Of a stretch of 40,609 nt of DNA, positions 34,321 through 40,609 are shown one piece after another. Made by a program: the position numbers and the translations under genes. The stretch comes from Candidatus Woesearchaeota archaeon (GTDB lineage: Archaea > Nanobdellota > Nanobdellia > Woesearchaeales > JACQSR01): contig JACQSR010000020.1 in the NCBI GenBank assembly GCA_016211215.1, positions 1-40,609 of the forward strand. The letters run 5' to 3'. The notes beneath the pieces were generated by a model. The model searched no databases and was not told where the DNA came from. It saw only the letters and a list, made by a program, of their open reading frames with translations. Positions within the stretch are counted from its first letter, which is position 1; every line of letters starts with the position of its first letter.

Positions 34321-34472
34321 TGGGGACGCAGGGATTCGAACCCTGATCCGCTGGTCTCTTCCTTGAAGCAAAAGCCTCAACAGACCACAGCTTTCTTCAT
34401 CGCCGCAGCATACTGCAGCTCATCGCTCCATCACTGGAGCCAGCTATTCTAGCCAGGTTATACTACGTCCCC
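34321..34472 (-). tRNA. tRNA-Trp(CCA) with a 78-nt intron
   Basis: On the minus strand the acceptor GGGGACG pairs with CGUCCCC, with discriminator A. The anticodon stem GCUGG/CCAGC closes loop CUCCAGA once the intron is removed, giving anticodon CCA, and the T arm is AGGGUUCGAAUCCCU. The exons are 39 nt (34472-34434) and 35 nt (34355-34321), for a mature length of 74 nt without CCA. The D stem is weak (one mismatch and two G-U pairs). A TATA box lies 26-35 bp upstream (34498-34507). The gene starts 1 bp from the end of the convergent membrane-protein gene. Confidence 0.92.
34356..34433 (-). other. Intron of tRNA-Trp, after position 37
   Basis: The intron sits between nucleotides 37 and 38, the standard archaeal site. 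In many Euryarchaeota this intron contains a C/D-box guide RNA for methylation of the same tRNA. Here GCGATGA occurs twice, and GUGAUGG spans the junction, but no clean CUGA box D is seen, so a guide role is uncertain. Confidence 0.75.
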
Positions 34473-34497
34473 TTGTTTCCTAGAATTCCGATTCACT

Positions 34498-34507
34498 TTA
34501 TAAATAT
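34498..34507 (-). promoter_or_regulatory. TATA box of tRNA-Trp
   Basis: On the minus strand TATTTATAAA lies 26-35 bp before the tRNA 5' end at 34472. Confidence 0.65.
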
Positions 34508-34519
34508 TGATGTAAAGAA

Positions 34520-36553
34520 TTACTGGGTGATAATGTTCTCTGCAATCTTTCTCTCCTGGTAAATCTCCCTGATGTGGTCATAGACGGCATTTTTCCTGCT
34601 GTCCGGCAGCCTCTGGTAGATGGAAAGTATGCCTAAATAAATGTCCTTGGCCTCCCTGAGCTTGAACTCCGAAAGCTTGTCCCTGCAGGAATATATCATG
34701 GAGTTTATCTTCTTCAAATCCTGCTCCTCTTCAACGGGCTCCATCTTCACTTTTTTAATAGCACGCCCAATCTCTTTGTGGGAATCAGCAACCCTTTTGC
34801 TTTCAATCCCTTCCATAAGCCCCTTCCACTTAAGCTCCTCAAGGCGCCTCTGCCTGAGAAGCCTTGATTTCTCCTGCACCGCAATTTTTGCAAGGCCCTC
34901 TGCCTCCCTCTCCTTCTTTTTCTCCTCCGCAAGCTTTCTTTTTATTGCGGCAATGGCGGCCCTGTCCTCTTTCAGCTCGCTCGATTCTCTTTCAGAAATC
35001 CTCCTGAGCCTCTTTTCCGCATCAGCCCTCGCTGCCCTCAGATTCTCAACCGCCCTGTGGGCCCTGTCGCGGTCTTCAGACGCCTTTTCGAGTTCCCATC
35101 TTAGTTTCTTTATAACGTGCTCTTCGTTGTGAATTTTCGCAAGGTCCGCGTCCAGCATCCGCCTGTTTTCCTTCTCAATCGCGTGAAGCCTCGCCTCAGC
35201 CTCCCTTTTCTTATTAATCACGAATCCAAGACGATGCCTTATCCTTTCCATATCCTGGTTATTCTTATTCTCCTTTAGTGCATTCTCTTTTCTCTTTTCC
35301 GCTGCAAGTAAATTTTCATAATGTGCCTTTAGGTTCTTCATCTCGTTTTCCTTCTCTTCAGCGGCCCTTGCAAGAGACTCCTCGTATTTCCTGCCGAGCC
35401 CCATCACAAGCTTGTGCCTTTCCTTATGCAGCTCCTCCAAGTCCACATTCCTTTGGGCGGAAGACACTTCACCCAGCTTTCTTTTCAGTTCTGCCTTTGC
35501 GGATTCCAGGTTTTCTATACGGCCGTAAGATTCCCTTAGCGCCCTCTGGGCCTCAATCAATGAATGGGAAATATTCTGCTTCTCCTTTTCGAGCACCGCC
35601 TTCTCGCCGCCAAGCCTTTCGATGTCCTCTTTTCCAGCCGGTTTCTGCGACATGACCTTCAGCCTGCGTTCCATGCCTGCGCTGACTGCTTCTATGCTTT
35701 CAACCTTACCGTGGAGTTTTCTAAGCTGCTCCCTTGCTTTCATCAATGAACCTAAAATTTCGTTCTTTTCTTTCTCAAGCGATGCCTTTTCTTTTTTCAG
35801 GCCTTCGACCTGCATTATCTTTTCCTTCTCGGAAGCCAATTTCTCCTCCCGGAGCCTTTTCAAAAGATGGCCCATCTGAAGCTCCCGCTGCCTTCTTTCA
35901 TTGTTTATTGCAGCCCGGCGTTCCCTCCCGATTGCCTCCATTCGTTCAAGCTGCGCAATCCTCTTCCTCTCCCTTTCTTCTTTCTGCCTTATCTTTTTGT
36001 CCTGGAGAAGTTTAATCTCGAGCATGCGCTCCCTCTTTTTTTGCATTTCAATCTTTTCCAGAGCCAGCTTCTTCTCACTGGATTCCTGCAGTTCCTTCTT
36101 TTCTATAATCCCGCGCTGTCGCTTTTCCCTCATCAGCCTGTCAAGCAGTTTCTTCCTCTCAATCTCTGCCTGCAAATCACGCTTGTGCTTCTCCCGCAGA
36201 ACTTTCATCATCTCCCCTGAAACATTACGCTCCCTCTCTTCCCTAAGCCTCCTGAACTTCTCTATGTATTCGTTTTTTTCCCTTGCAAGCTGATGAACCC
36301 TTTTCTCTTCCAGCTTTTCCCGGGCTTTGCTGGCCGCAAGCTTATTTCTTTCCGCAGCCAGCTTCTTCCCCTCATTCTTCATCTCCTCCTGAAATCTTTT
36401 ATTGGACTCAACCTCAGGGCCAACCTCGGCTAATGCCCGCACCTTCTCACTTACAGAAAAATCGTCCAACGGCGGCGGTATGTAAAGCCTGCTTGCAGAG
36501 ATGGACATAGGCAGCCACACGCCTAGAAGCCGTTTTATGCTGTCTGATTTCAC
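34520..36553 (-). CDS. Long coiled-coil protein (about 677 aa) with a small C-terminal helical domain
   Basis: Most of the protein (from ~75 to ~600) is an uninterrupted Glu/Lys/Arg-rich heptad pattern, a rod of parallel coiled coil. A short N-terminal part has 'SRLYIPPPLDDFSVSEK'. The last ~65 residues ('INSMIYSCRDKLSEFKLREAKDIYLGILSIYQRLP...VYDHIREIYQER') form a separate helical hairpin similar to TPR-like units. The reading frame is open upstream to a TTG at 36610. I prefer the GTG at 36553, downstream of a TATA box at 36585-36596; ATG 36508 is the next choice. There is no signal peptide or membrane helix, so it is cytoplasmic or cytoskeletal. SMC-like function is unlikely because there are no Walker motifs. 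Function is unknown. Confidence 0.78.
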   Translation of the reverse strand: MKSDSIKRLLGVWLPMSISASRLYIPPPLDDFSVSEKVRALAEVGPEVESNKRFQEEMKNEGKKLAAERNKLAASKAREKLEEKRVHQLAREKNEYIEKFRRLREERERNVSGEMMKVLREKHKRDLQAEIERKKLLDRLMREKRQRGIIEKKELQESSEKKLALEKIEMQKKRERMLEIKLLQDKKIRQKEERERKRIAQLERMEAIGRERRAAINNERRQRELQMGHLLKRLREEKLASEKEKIMQVEGLKKEKASLEKEKNEILGSLMKAREQLRKLHGKVESIEAVSAGMERRLKVMSQKPAGKEDIERLGGEKAVLEKEKQNISHSLIEAQRALRESYGRIENLESAKAELKRKLGEVSSAQRNVDLEELHKERHKLVMGLGRKYEESLARAAEEKENEMKNLKAHYENLLAAEKRKENALKENKNNQDMERIRHRLGFVINKKREAEARLHAIEKENRRMLDADLAKIHNEEHVIKKLRWELEKASEDRDRAHRAVENLRAARADAEKRLRRISERESSELKEDRAAIAAIKRKLAEEKKKEREAEGLAKIAVQEKSRLLRQRRLEELKWKGLMEGIESKRVADSHKEIGRAIKKVKMEPVEEEQDLKKINSMIYSCRDKLSEFKLREAKDIYLGILSIYQRLPDSRKNAVYDHIREIYQERKIAENIITQ

Positions 36554-36584
36554 TCTAACCCCTTTTTCATGTACACCCTTTCCG

Positions 36585-36620
36585 CCATTTATATTACTTG
36601 CGGTTCCCAAAATTATTTAA
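36585..36620. promoter_or_regulatory. Divergent promoters of the coiled-coil and kinase genes
   Basis: The minus-strand TATA-like TAATATAAATGG (36585-36596) lies 32-43 bp before GTG 36553. The plus-strand AATTATTTAA (36611-36620) lies 24-33 bp before ATG 36644. Confidence 0.5.
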
Positions 36621-36643
36621 GCCATCTGCAGTTAACGGCCGCA

Positions 36644-37192
36644 ATGCTCATCGGACTTACAGGCACCAACTCATCTGGGAAAAGCGAGGCTGCAAATTAC
36701 CTGAGGGAAAAGGGATTTTTGTACTTCTCCCTTTCAGATATAGTAAGGCGGGAAGTCCAGAATATGGGCATGCCCTTAACCCGGGAAAACATGATTGAAG
36801 TTGGGCGCAGCTTAAGGCTCAGGCATGGCCCCGGATACCTCGCAGAGCAGATAAGCAGGGAGCTTAAAGAGCCTTCGGTAGTTGACAGCATAAGGTGCCC
36901 CGAGGAAGTGGAAGTGCTCAGGAAGAAAACTGGCTTCATACTAATTGGGATTGATGCGCCCATAGAGCTAAGGTTCCGGCGCTCAAGGGAGCGCGGCAGG
37001 CTAGGGGATGGTGAAACCCTCGGGGAATTCAGGAGGCTTGAGCAGGAGGAAAATACTGAAAAGGGCCAGCAGCTCCAGAAAACCCTCCGGATGAGCGACA
37101 TCATAATCATTAACGACAAATCCATTGACCATCTTCACAGGCAGATTGACCTCATACTCAGGCACGGGGAAAGTTTTGTCGTGAAAAGATGA
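36644..37192 (+). CDS. P-loop kinase of the UPF0200/dephospho-CoA-kinase-like group
   Basis: This 182-aa protein begins MLIGLTGTNSSGKSEAANYL, with Walker A GTNSSGKS (7-14). It continues with 'SLSDIVRREVQNMGMPLTREN', 'LRLRHGPGYLA', 'VVDSIRCPEEVEVLR' and 'RRSRERGRLGD', the conserved path of the archaeal UPF0200 family. That family is related to dephospho-CoA kinase (CoaE) and nucleoside monophosphate kinases. The substrate is not established; CoA or nucleotide phosphorylation are the options. I start at ATG 36644 rather than the longer upstream start at 36569 because the P-loop begins at once, no conserved residues are lost, and a TATA-like AATTATTTAA is 24-33 bp upstream. The stop overlaps the ATG of the endonuclease III gene (ATGA), so the two form an operon. 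Confidence 0.82.
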   Translation: MLIGLTGTNSSGKSEAANYLREKGFLYFSLSDIVRREVQNMGMPLTRENMIEVGRSLRLRHGPGYLAEQISRELKEPSVVDSIRCPEEVEVLRKKTGFILIGIDAPIELRFRRSRERGRLGDGETLGEFRRLEQEENTEKGQQLQKTLRMSDIIIINDKSIDHLHRQIDLILRHGESFVVKR

Positions 37193-37821
37193 GCCAAATC
37201 CCGGAAATGCTCAGGATGCTGAAGAGAACCTATCCTGCAAATGATTTCTCAAGCGCCCACAAGTCTCCGTTTGAAGTGCTGGTTGCGTGCATTTTGTCCC
37301 TGCGCACCAAGGATGAGACAACCTATCCTGCAGCACAGCGGCTTTTTGCAAAGGCAGACACGCCTAGAAAAATGCTCAGGCTTAGCGCCAGGGAGATAGA
37401 AAAGGCAATTTACCCCGTAGGGTTCTACAGGAGGAAGGCAAAAACCATCAGGGGAATCTGCAAAAAGGTTATCAGGGATTATGATTCAGAAGTCCCGGAT
37501 TCCATCGACGAGCTTCTCAAGTTCAAAGGCGTTGGAAGAAAGACTGCAAACATCGTTATAACCTTTGGATTCAACAAGCCCGGCATTGCAGTTGACACCC
37601 ATGTCCACCGAATCTCAAACAGGCTTGGGATTGCAAGGACAAAAACCCCGGAAGAGACCGAATATGCCCTGAAAGGGATTGTCCCAAGGGAATACTGGAT
37701 TGACCTCAATGAGCTCTTTGTGCGCCATGGCCAAAACACCTGCAGGCCAATATCCCCATTCTGCTCGCGGTGCCAAATAAGAAAGTTCTGCAAAAGGATT
37801 GGCGTAACCAAAAGCAGGTAG
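37189..37821 (+). CDS. nth: Endonuclease III (DNA glycosylase/AP lyase)
   Basis: This 210-aa protein is full length for Nth. The helix-hairpin-helix LLKFKGVGRKTANIV carries the catalytic Lys (K118), the catalytic Asp is in AVDTHVHR (D136), and the 4Fe-4S cluster motif is CRPISPFCSRCQIRKFC (Cys-x6-Cys-x2-Cys-x5-Cys) at the C-terminus. It removes oxidised pyrimidines from DNA and nicks the abasic site in base excision repair. The ATG overlaps the stop of the kinase gene by 4 bp (translational coupling). The stop TAG is part of a 9-bp duplicated target of the MITE inserted immediately after it, so the element has placed itself against the end of this gene without changing the protein. Confidence 0.95.
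   Translation: MSQIPEMLRMLKRTYPANDFSSAHKSPFEVLVACILSLRTKDETTYPAAQRLFAKADTPRKMLRLSAREIEKAIYPVGFYRRKAKTIRGICKKVIRDYDSEVPDSIDELLKFKGVGRKTANIVITFGFNKPGIAVDTHVHRISNRLGIARTKTPEETEYALKGIVPREYWIDLNELFVRHGQNTCRPISPFCSRCQIRKFCKRIGVTKSR
37813..37821. repeat. Left 9-bp target-site duplication of the MITE
   Basis: AGCAGGTAG here, which includes the nth stop codon TAG, is repeated exactly at 37987-37995 on the far side of the element. Confidence 0.9.
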
Positions 37822-37986
37822 GGCTCTGTAGAAAATAAGGGTTAGCAGCTTAAGTCAAAGTCCATTAGCAAATAGGGTCAAGCTGACAAGAGGGTTGTCT
37901 CTTACGGAGAATGTCAGCCGTAAAAGAACGACAGATAGGACTTTGAGGCTGCTAATCCCGAACGGAGTGAGATTTTCTACAGAGCC
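37822..37986. mobile_element. 165-bp MITE-like element with perfect 15-bp terminal inverted repeats
   Basis: GGCTCTGTAGAAAAT (37822-37836) is the exact reverse complement of 37972-37986. Further inward, GGGTTAGCAGC (37839-37849) pairs with GCTGCTAATCCC (37948-37959) with one bulge, and TCAAAGTCC (37855-37863) pairs with GGACTTTGA (37938-37946). GCTGACA and TGTCAGC pair near the loop. The whole element can fold into one long hairpin and contains no ORF. Exact 9-bp duplications AGCAGGTAG flank it. This is the signature of a non-autonomous transposon moved by an unlinked transposase whose targets are 9 bp (the IS1, IS4 and related families make 8-9 bp or longer duplications). The family cannot be settled here, and an expressed hairpin RNA is possible. 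Confidence 0.9.
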
Positions 37987-37995
37987 AGCAGGTAG
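37987..37995. repeat. Right 9-bp target-site duplication of the MITE
   Basis: AGCAGGTAG is identical to 37813-37821. No base differs, suggesting a recent insertion. Confidence 0.9.
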
Positions 37996-38000
37996 AGAAC

Positions 38001-38010
38001 CTTTTTATAC
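38001..38010 (+). promoter_or_regulatory. TATA box of the HTH regulator gene
   Basis: CTTTTTATAC lies 22-31 bp before ATG 38032 and only 15 bp from the MITE end. The element inserted just upstream of this promoter, so it may have displaced upstream control sites. Confidence 0.55.
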
Positions 38011-38031
38011 TTGCCCCAATCAATCTTTCCC

Positions 38032-38394
38032 ATGGTTGAGCTTATGCCCCAGGAAATAGAAGTATGGTATATCATACCCGCAGTAAGAAAAGAGCTCGTT
38101 AAGGCTATGAGAAGCATGGGGCTGCAGCAGAAGGAAATTGCAGCCAAGCTGGGCATAACAGAGCCCGCAGTCTCCCAATACCTCGGGGAAAAGCGCGGTT
38201 CCGAGGTCAAGTTTGGAAAAACACTTCAGCTTCACATCGGGAAGGAGGCTGAAAAAATAGTAAACGGCTCGCGCTCCCCGATGGAAGTAATTCACGACAT
38301 CACCTCGATGCTTGGCGTCAAGAAGATAATGTGCGACCTCCACAGGGGAAAGTCAAAGAAAATCCAGGGCAAGTGCGACATCTGCTTCAAATGA
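38032..38394 (+). CDS. Archaeal HTH transcriptional regulator (COG2522-like) with Cys pair at the C-terminus
   Basis: This 120-aa protein has a helix-turn-helix (~23-55): LVKAMRSMGLQQKEIAAKLG followed by ITEPAVSQYLGEKRG, as in archaeal XRE/COG2522 regulators. The second half carries MCDLHR and, at the end, KCDICFK: Cys-x2-His and Cys-x2-Cys that may bind zinc or an iron-sulfur cluster. I start at ATG 38032 because it is 22-31 bp from a TATA box (leaderless). The in-frame TTG at 38011 would lie on the promoter. It precedes the ThiS-like gene by 6 bp, so it may control the thiolation operon. Target DNA is unknown. Confidence 0.8.
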   Translation: MVELMPQEIEVWYIIPAVRKELVKAMRSMGLQQKEIAAKLGITEPAVSQYLGEKRGSEVKFGKTLQLHIGKEAEKIVNGSRSPMEVIHDITSMLGVKKIMCDLHRGKSKKIQGKCDICFK

Positions 38395-38400
38395 GTTCTC

Positions 38401-38607
38401 ATGAAAATTGAAGTTTGTATTCCCTCGTGGAAGGAAAAGAAGTCTGTTGTGCTAAAGGAGAAAGCTACCGTAAAAGACCTCCTGGACAAGCTAAACCTGA
38501 ATCCGGTAACAGTCATAGTTGCGGTCAACAACGAAGCGTCAATTGAATCAAGAATTCTCAGGGGCAGGGACACGGTGAAGATTATCCCAGTAGTTTCAGG
38601 TGGCTGA
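38401..38607 (+). CDS. ThiS/MoaD/SAMP-like ubiquitin-fold sulfur carrier (68 aa, ends Gly-Gly)
   Basis: This is a beta-grasp protein with strands MKIEVCIP, KKSVVLKE, a helix (VKDLLDKLNL), VTVIVAVNNE and TVKIIPVVSGG. The C-terminal Gly-Gly is the site where E1-like enzymes attach AMP and then sulfur. Homologues act in thiamine (ThiS), molybdopterin (MoaD) or tRNA-thiouridine (Urm1/TtuB/SAMP2) synthesis, and some also modify proteins. The next gene starts immediately after the stop codon and encodes TtuA, so the tRNA-thiolation role is the best inference. No E1-like activating enzyme is in the window, so it must be encoded elsewhere. Confidence 0.88.
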   Translation: MKIEVCIPSWKEKKSVVLKEKATVKDLLDKLNLNPVTVIVAVNNEASIESRILRGRDTVKIIPVVSGG

Positions 38608-39516
38608 ATGGATTGCTGCAACAGGAATCCGGTAATTGAGCTAAACTCGGGCACTAAGCTGTGCAGGACCCACTTCTGCAAATATTTCGAAAAAAAAATC
38701 ATGAGAACCATAAGAAGGTTCAGGCTGCTGGAAAAGAAAGAGCACATTGCAGTTGCGCTTTCAGGCGGCAAGGATTCCATGTCGCTTCTCTATGCATTGA
38801 AGAATCTCCTGAAGCGCAGCAGAAAAATCAGCATCTCGGCCATACTCATAGACGAGGGCATACAGGGCTACAGGAGCAAAACCGGAAAGCGTGCTGCTGC
38901 CCTTTGCAGAAAGCTCAAAGTTCCATTGCATATTTTCTCCTTCAGAAAAGAGTTCAATACAACACTGGACAGGATAATCTCCTCTCGGGATTCCCACCCA
39001 TGCACCGAATGCGGTATACTGAGGCGCTATTTGCTCAACAAGGCTGCAAGGAAATTCAAGGCCACCAAGCTTGCAACGGGCCATAATCTTGATGACGAAG
39101 CGCAGGCAATTTTAATGAACCAGCTAAGGCGAAATACGGCGCTTCAGGCAAGGCTCGGGCCTGTCACGGGGGTAACAACTTCAAGAATGTTTGTTCCGCG
39201 AATAAAGCCATTCTACCTCATGCTGGAAAAGGAGGTTGCCCTCTATGCGTACATCAATGGCCTCTACGATGAATATGAAAGCTGCCCCTACGAGCACGAC
39301 TCCTTCAGGGCAGTTGTAAGGGACAAGCTGAATGATATTGAAAACTCACATCAGGGGGCAAAGAACAACATAGTGGCCTCGTTTCTGGACATCCTGCCGC
39401 TGCTGCATAAAAGATACGCCGGAAAGGATATCCCAACCTGCAGAATCTGCGGTGAACCCTCATCCTCCGACGTGTGCAATGCATGCAAACTTCTTGGAAG
39501 AATAAAACACCGCTAA
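38608..39516 (+). CDS. TtuA/Ncs6-type tRNA 2-thiouridine synthetase
   Basis: This 302-aa PP-loop enzyme has the ATP-binding motif SGGKDS (52-57). Three cysteines (C132 and C135 in HPCTECG, and C226 in ESCPYEHD) match the [4Fe-4S] ligands of TtuA. The conserved GHNLDDEAQ and the C-terminal zinc finger Cys-x2-Cys-x9-Cys-x2-Cys (TCRICGEPSSSDVCNACK) are present. The N-terminal zinc site is unusual: Cys3-Cys4, then Cys19-x2-His22, in place of the usual Cys-x2-Cys. The enzyme activates tRNA U54 (in thermophiles) or U34 for sulfur transfer from a ThiS-like carrier; the adjacent 68-aa gene supplies a candidate carrier. Which uridine is modified here is not decided by the sequence. It is convergent with nadA, 1 bp away. 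Confidence 0.9.
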   Translation: MDCCNRNPVIELNSGTKLCRTHFCKYFEKKIMRTIRRFRLLEKKEHIAVALSGGKDSMSLLYALKNLLKRSRKISISAILIDEGIQGYRSKTGKRAAALCRKLKVPLHIFSFRKEFNTTLDRIISSRDSHPCTECGILRRYLLNKAARKFKATKLATGHNLDDEAQAILMNQLRRNTALQARLGPVTGVTTSRMFVPRIKPFYLMLEKEVALYAYINGLYDEYESCPYEHDSFRAVVRDKLNDIENSHQGAKNNIVASFLDILPLLHKRYAGKDIPTCRICGEPSSSDVCNACKLLGRIKHR

Positions 39517-39517
39517 T

Positions 39518-40561
39518 TCATTTGGATATGCCAAGCATCCTCTGAATCGGCTTCAGCGCCTTTAGCCTTACTTCCTCGTCGACAAAAATCTCGTGCTTTT
39601 CAGGGTCTTCAGTCTCTAGGGCAGACAGGATTCCGTTGAGGGTTATTTTTCTCATGTGCCTGCAGTACACATTGCACTGCCTCACAAACTCCGTTTGGGG
39701 AAACTCAGCTGCCAGGTTTGCGGCCATCTCGCATTCTGTTGCAAGGAAAACCATTTCAGGCCTCTTTTCCAGGATGTATTTTGACATTTGGGAAGTGCTT
39801 CCGTGAAAGTCAGCTTCATGCAGCACTTCAGGCCTGCATTCCCAGTGAGCGAGTATTGCTCTTTTTGGATGGCCCTTTGGGATGCCATACTGCTCCCTTA
39901 TCAGTTTCAGGTCTTCTACTGTGAATCTTTCATGAACTTCGCATATTCCCCTATTAAGCGCATTTTTTTTGCCGGGATATATTATTTCAATGTCCTTTTT
40001 CATTCCTGCCAGCTCCTGCTGTATGTTCTCGCCCATGAAGGAATCTGGCAGAAAGATTACCCTCTTGGATTTCAGCGACAAAACCACCTCAACTGCATTT
40101 GCCGAAGTGCAGCATATATCAGACTCTGCTTTCACGTCTGCATAGCTGTTCACATATGTAACAACAGGAACTCCCGGGTACATCGCTTTCAGCTTCAGCA
40201 CATCATCCTTTCTTACCGGGTCTGCCAGGCTGCACCCCGCGCTTTTGTCAGCAATCAGGACTTTCTTGTTTGGACTTAGGATTTTCGCAGTTTCCCCCAT
40301 GAACATGACCCCATCAAAAAGTATTATTGGCTTGTCTGACTTTGCAGCATACCTGCTCAGCGCCAATGAATCACCGCGTGCATCCTCTTCAGACAAATTG
40401 TAAATTAAAGGGTGCATATAGTTGTGGCCGAGAATCAGCACATTTTTCCTGTCCTTCAGCTCAAGTATCCTCTCGATTATGTCCCTGTTCGCCTCTGCAT
40501 CTGCTTTCAACGTGGGGTCAGCCTCAAACACATCCCTGTATATTGCATCAAGCTCTGCCAT
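39518..40561 (-). CDS. nadA: Quinolinate synthase
   Basis: This 347-aa NadA is full length. The three cluster cysteines are in AGCSLADP, AHWECRPEV and CNVYCRHMRKITL, and the motifs 'ILGHNYMHP', 'VTYVNSYADVKAESDICCTSANA' and 'FLPDSFMGENI' are conserved. It condenses iminoaspartate with dihydroxyacetone phosphate to quinolinate, the first committed metabolite of NAD synthesis, and needs an oxygen-sensitive 4Fe-4S cluster. Partner enzymes (aspartate dehydrogenase or NadB, and NadC) are not in this window. The TATA-like stretch at 40586-40593 is 25-32 bp from the ATG (leaderless). Confidence 0.93.
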   Translation of the reverse strand: MAELDAIYRDVFEADPTLKADAEANRDIIERILELKDRKNVLILGHNYMHPLIYNLSEEDARGDSLALSRYAAKSDKPIILFDGVMFMGETAKILSPNKKVLIADKSAGCSLADPVRKDDVLKLKAMYPGVPVVTYVNSYADVKAESDICCTSANAVEVVLSLKSKRVIFLPDSFMGENIQQELAGMKKDIEIIYPGKKNALNRGICEVHERFTVEDLKLIREQYGIPKGHPKRAILAHWECRPEVLHEADFHGSTSQMSKYILEKRPEMVFLATECEMAANLAAEFPQTEFVRQCNVYCRHMRKITLNGILSALETEDPEKHEIFVDEEVRLKALKPIQRMLGISK

Positions 40562-40585
40562 GCATATTAGATAGTGTTTGCCCCC

Positions 40586-40593
40586 TTTTAAAG
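40586..40593 (-). promoter_or_regulatory. TATA box of nadA
   Basis: On the minus strand CTTTAAAA lies 25-32 bp before the ATG at 40561. The remaining bases to 40609 show nothing else. Confidence 0.5.
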
Positions 40594-40609
40594 ATTTTCA
40601 TATGATGAC

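Noticed and set aside
34641..35132. 163-codon Ser/Leu-rich open frame opposite the coiled-coil gene
   Set aside because: It is the antisense of a Glu/Lys/Arg-rich coiled coil, which always yields Ser/Leu/Phe-rich frames. No promoter or start context was seen.
36554..36610. TTG-initiated N-terminal extension of the coiled-coil protein
   Set aside because: The extension reads through the promoter region and has no conserved look. GTG 36553 or ATG 36508 is more likely.
36569..36643. 25-residue N-terminal extension of the P-loop kinase
   Set aside because: The family begins directly with the P-loop, and the extension overlaps the promoter. ATG 36644 has a TATA-like box at the right distance.
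38011..38031. Upstream TTG start for the HTH regulator
   Set aside because: It adjoins the TATA box and would place the start codon upstream of the likely transcription start. ATG 38032 fits leaderless transcription.

Overview
The window looks like a piece of an archaeal chromosome, most likely from a DPANN-type lineage (Woesearchaeota/Pacearchaeota-like is my guess; the phylum is not proven). Signs for Archaea are TATA boxes 20-35 bp upstream of start codons (many transcripts look leaderless), two intron-containing tRNA genes, a geranylgeranyl-reductase-family flavoprotein, a TtuA-type tRNA thiolase beside a ubiquitin-like sulfur carrier, and a MoxR/DUF58/VWA operon next to huge Asn/Thr/Ser-rich surface proteins.

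Layout. 1-126: the last codons of an integrase-core transposase, then a perfect 16-bp palindrome. 145-1189 (-): a HEPN/nucleotidyltransferase (MNT) toxin-antitoxin-like pair. 1190-1349: a divergent control region with operator-like repeats. 1350-18297 (+): a 55-aa AbrB-like protein overlapping a 5598-aa surface protein that has 11 LamG-type modules and a membrane segment at each end. 18294-21113 (-): an operon of MoxR ATPase, DUF58 and BatA-like VWA proteins, with a divergent small gene (21207-21566) resembling the soluble C-terminal domain of BatD/DUF4129 proteins. 21610-21721 (-): tRNA-Leu(CAG), apparently with a 27-nt intron in the T loop. 21939-22151: a small AT-rich membrane-protein gene flanked by an inverted repeat. 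22230-23306 (-): geranylgeranyl reductase family. 23441-34319 (+): four large envelope or secreted protein genes (LysM/EF-hand; nine-copy Asp-rich calcium-type repeats; two Ig-like membrane-anchored proteins). 34321-34472 (-): tRNA-Trp(CCA) with a 78-nt intron. 34520-36553 (-): a long coiled-coil protein. 36644-37821 (+): a UPF0200/CoaE-like kinase and endonuclease III. 37822-37986: a 165-bp MITE-like element with 15-bp perfect terminal inverted repeats and a 9-bp target duplication that includes the endonuclease III stop codon. 38032-39516 (+): an HTH regulator, a ThiS/SAMP-like protein ending in Gly-Gly, and TtuA. 39518-40561 (-): quinolinate synthase NadA.

How it fits together. About three quarters of the coding sequence is devoted to the cell envelope. 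The giant LamG protein probably binds glycans or other cells. The MoxR-DUF58-VWA group, by analogy with Bat/MoxR systems, may help assemble or regulate such proteins. The 23.4-34.3 kb genes share promoter and leader motifs and may be co-regulated. The right end is housekeeping: DNA repair, tRNA thiolation and NAD synthesis. Least expected are the MITE at 37.8 kb, the mosaic repeats in the giant gene, the T-loop intron in tRNA-Leu, and the standalone BatD-like domain.
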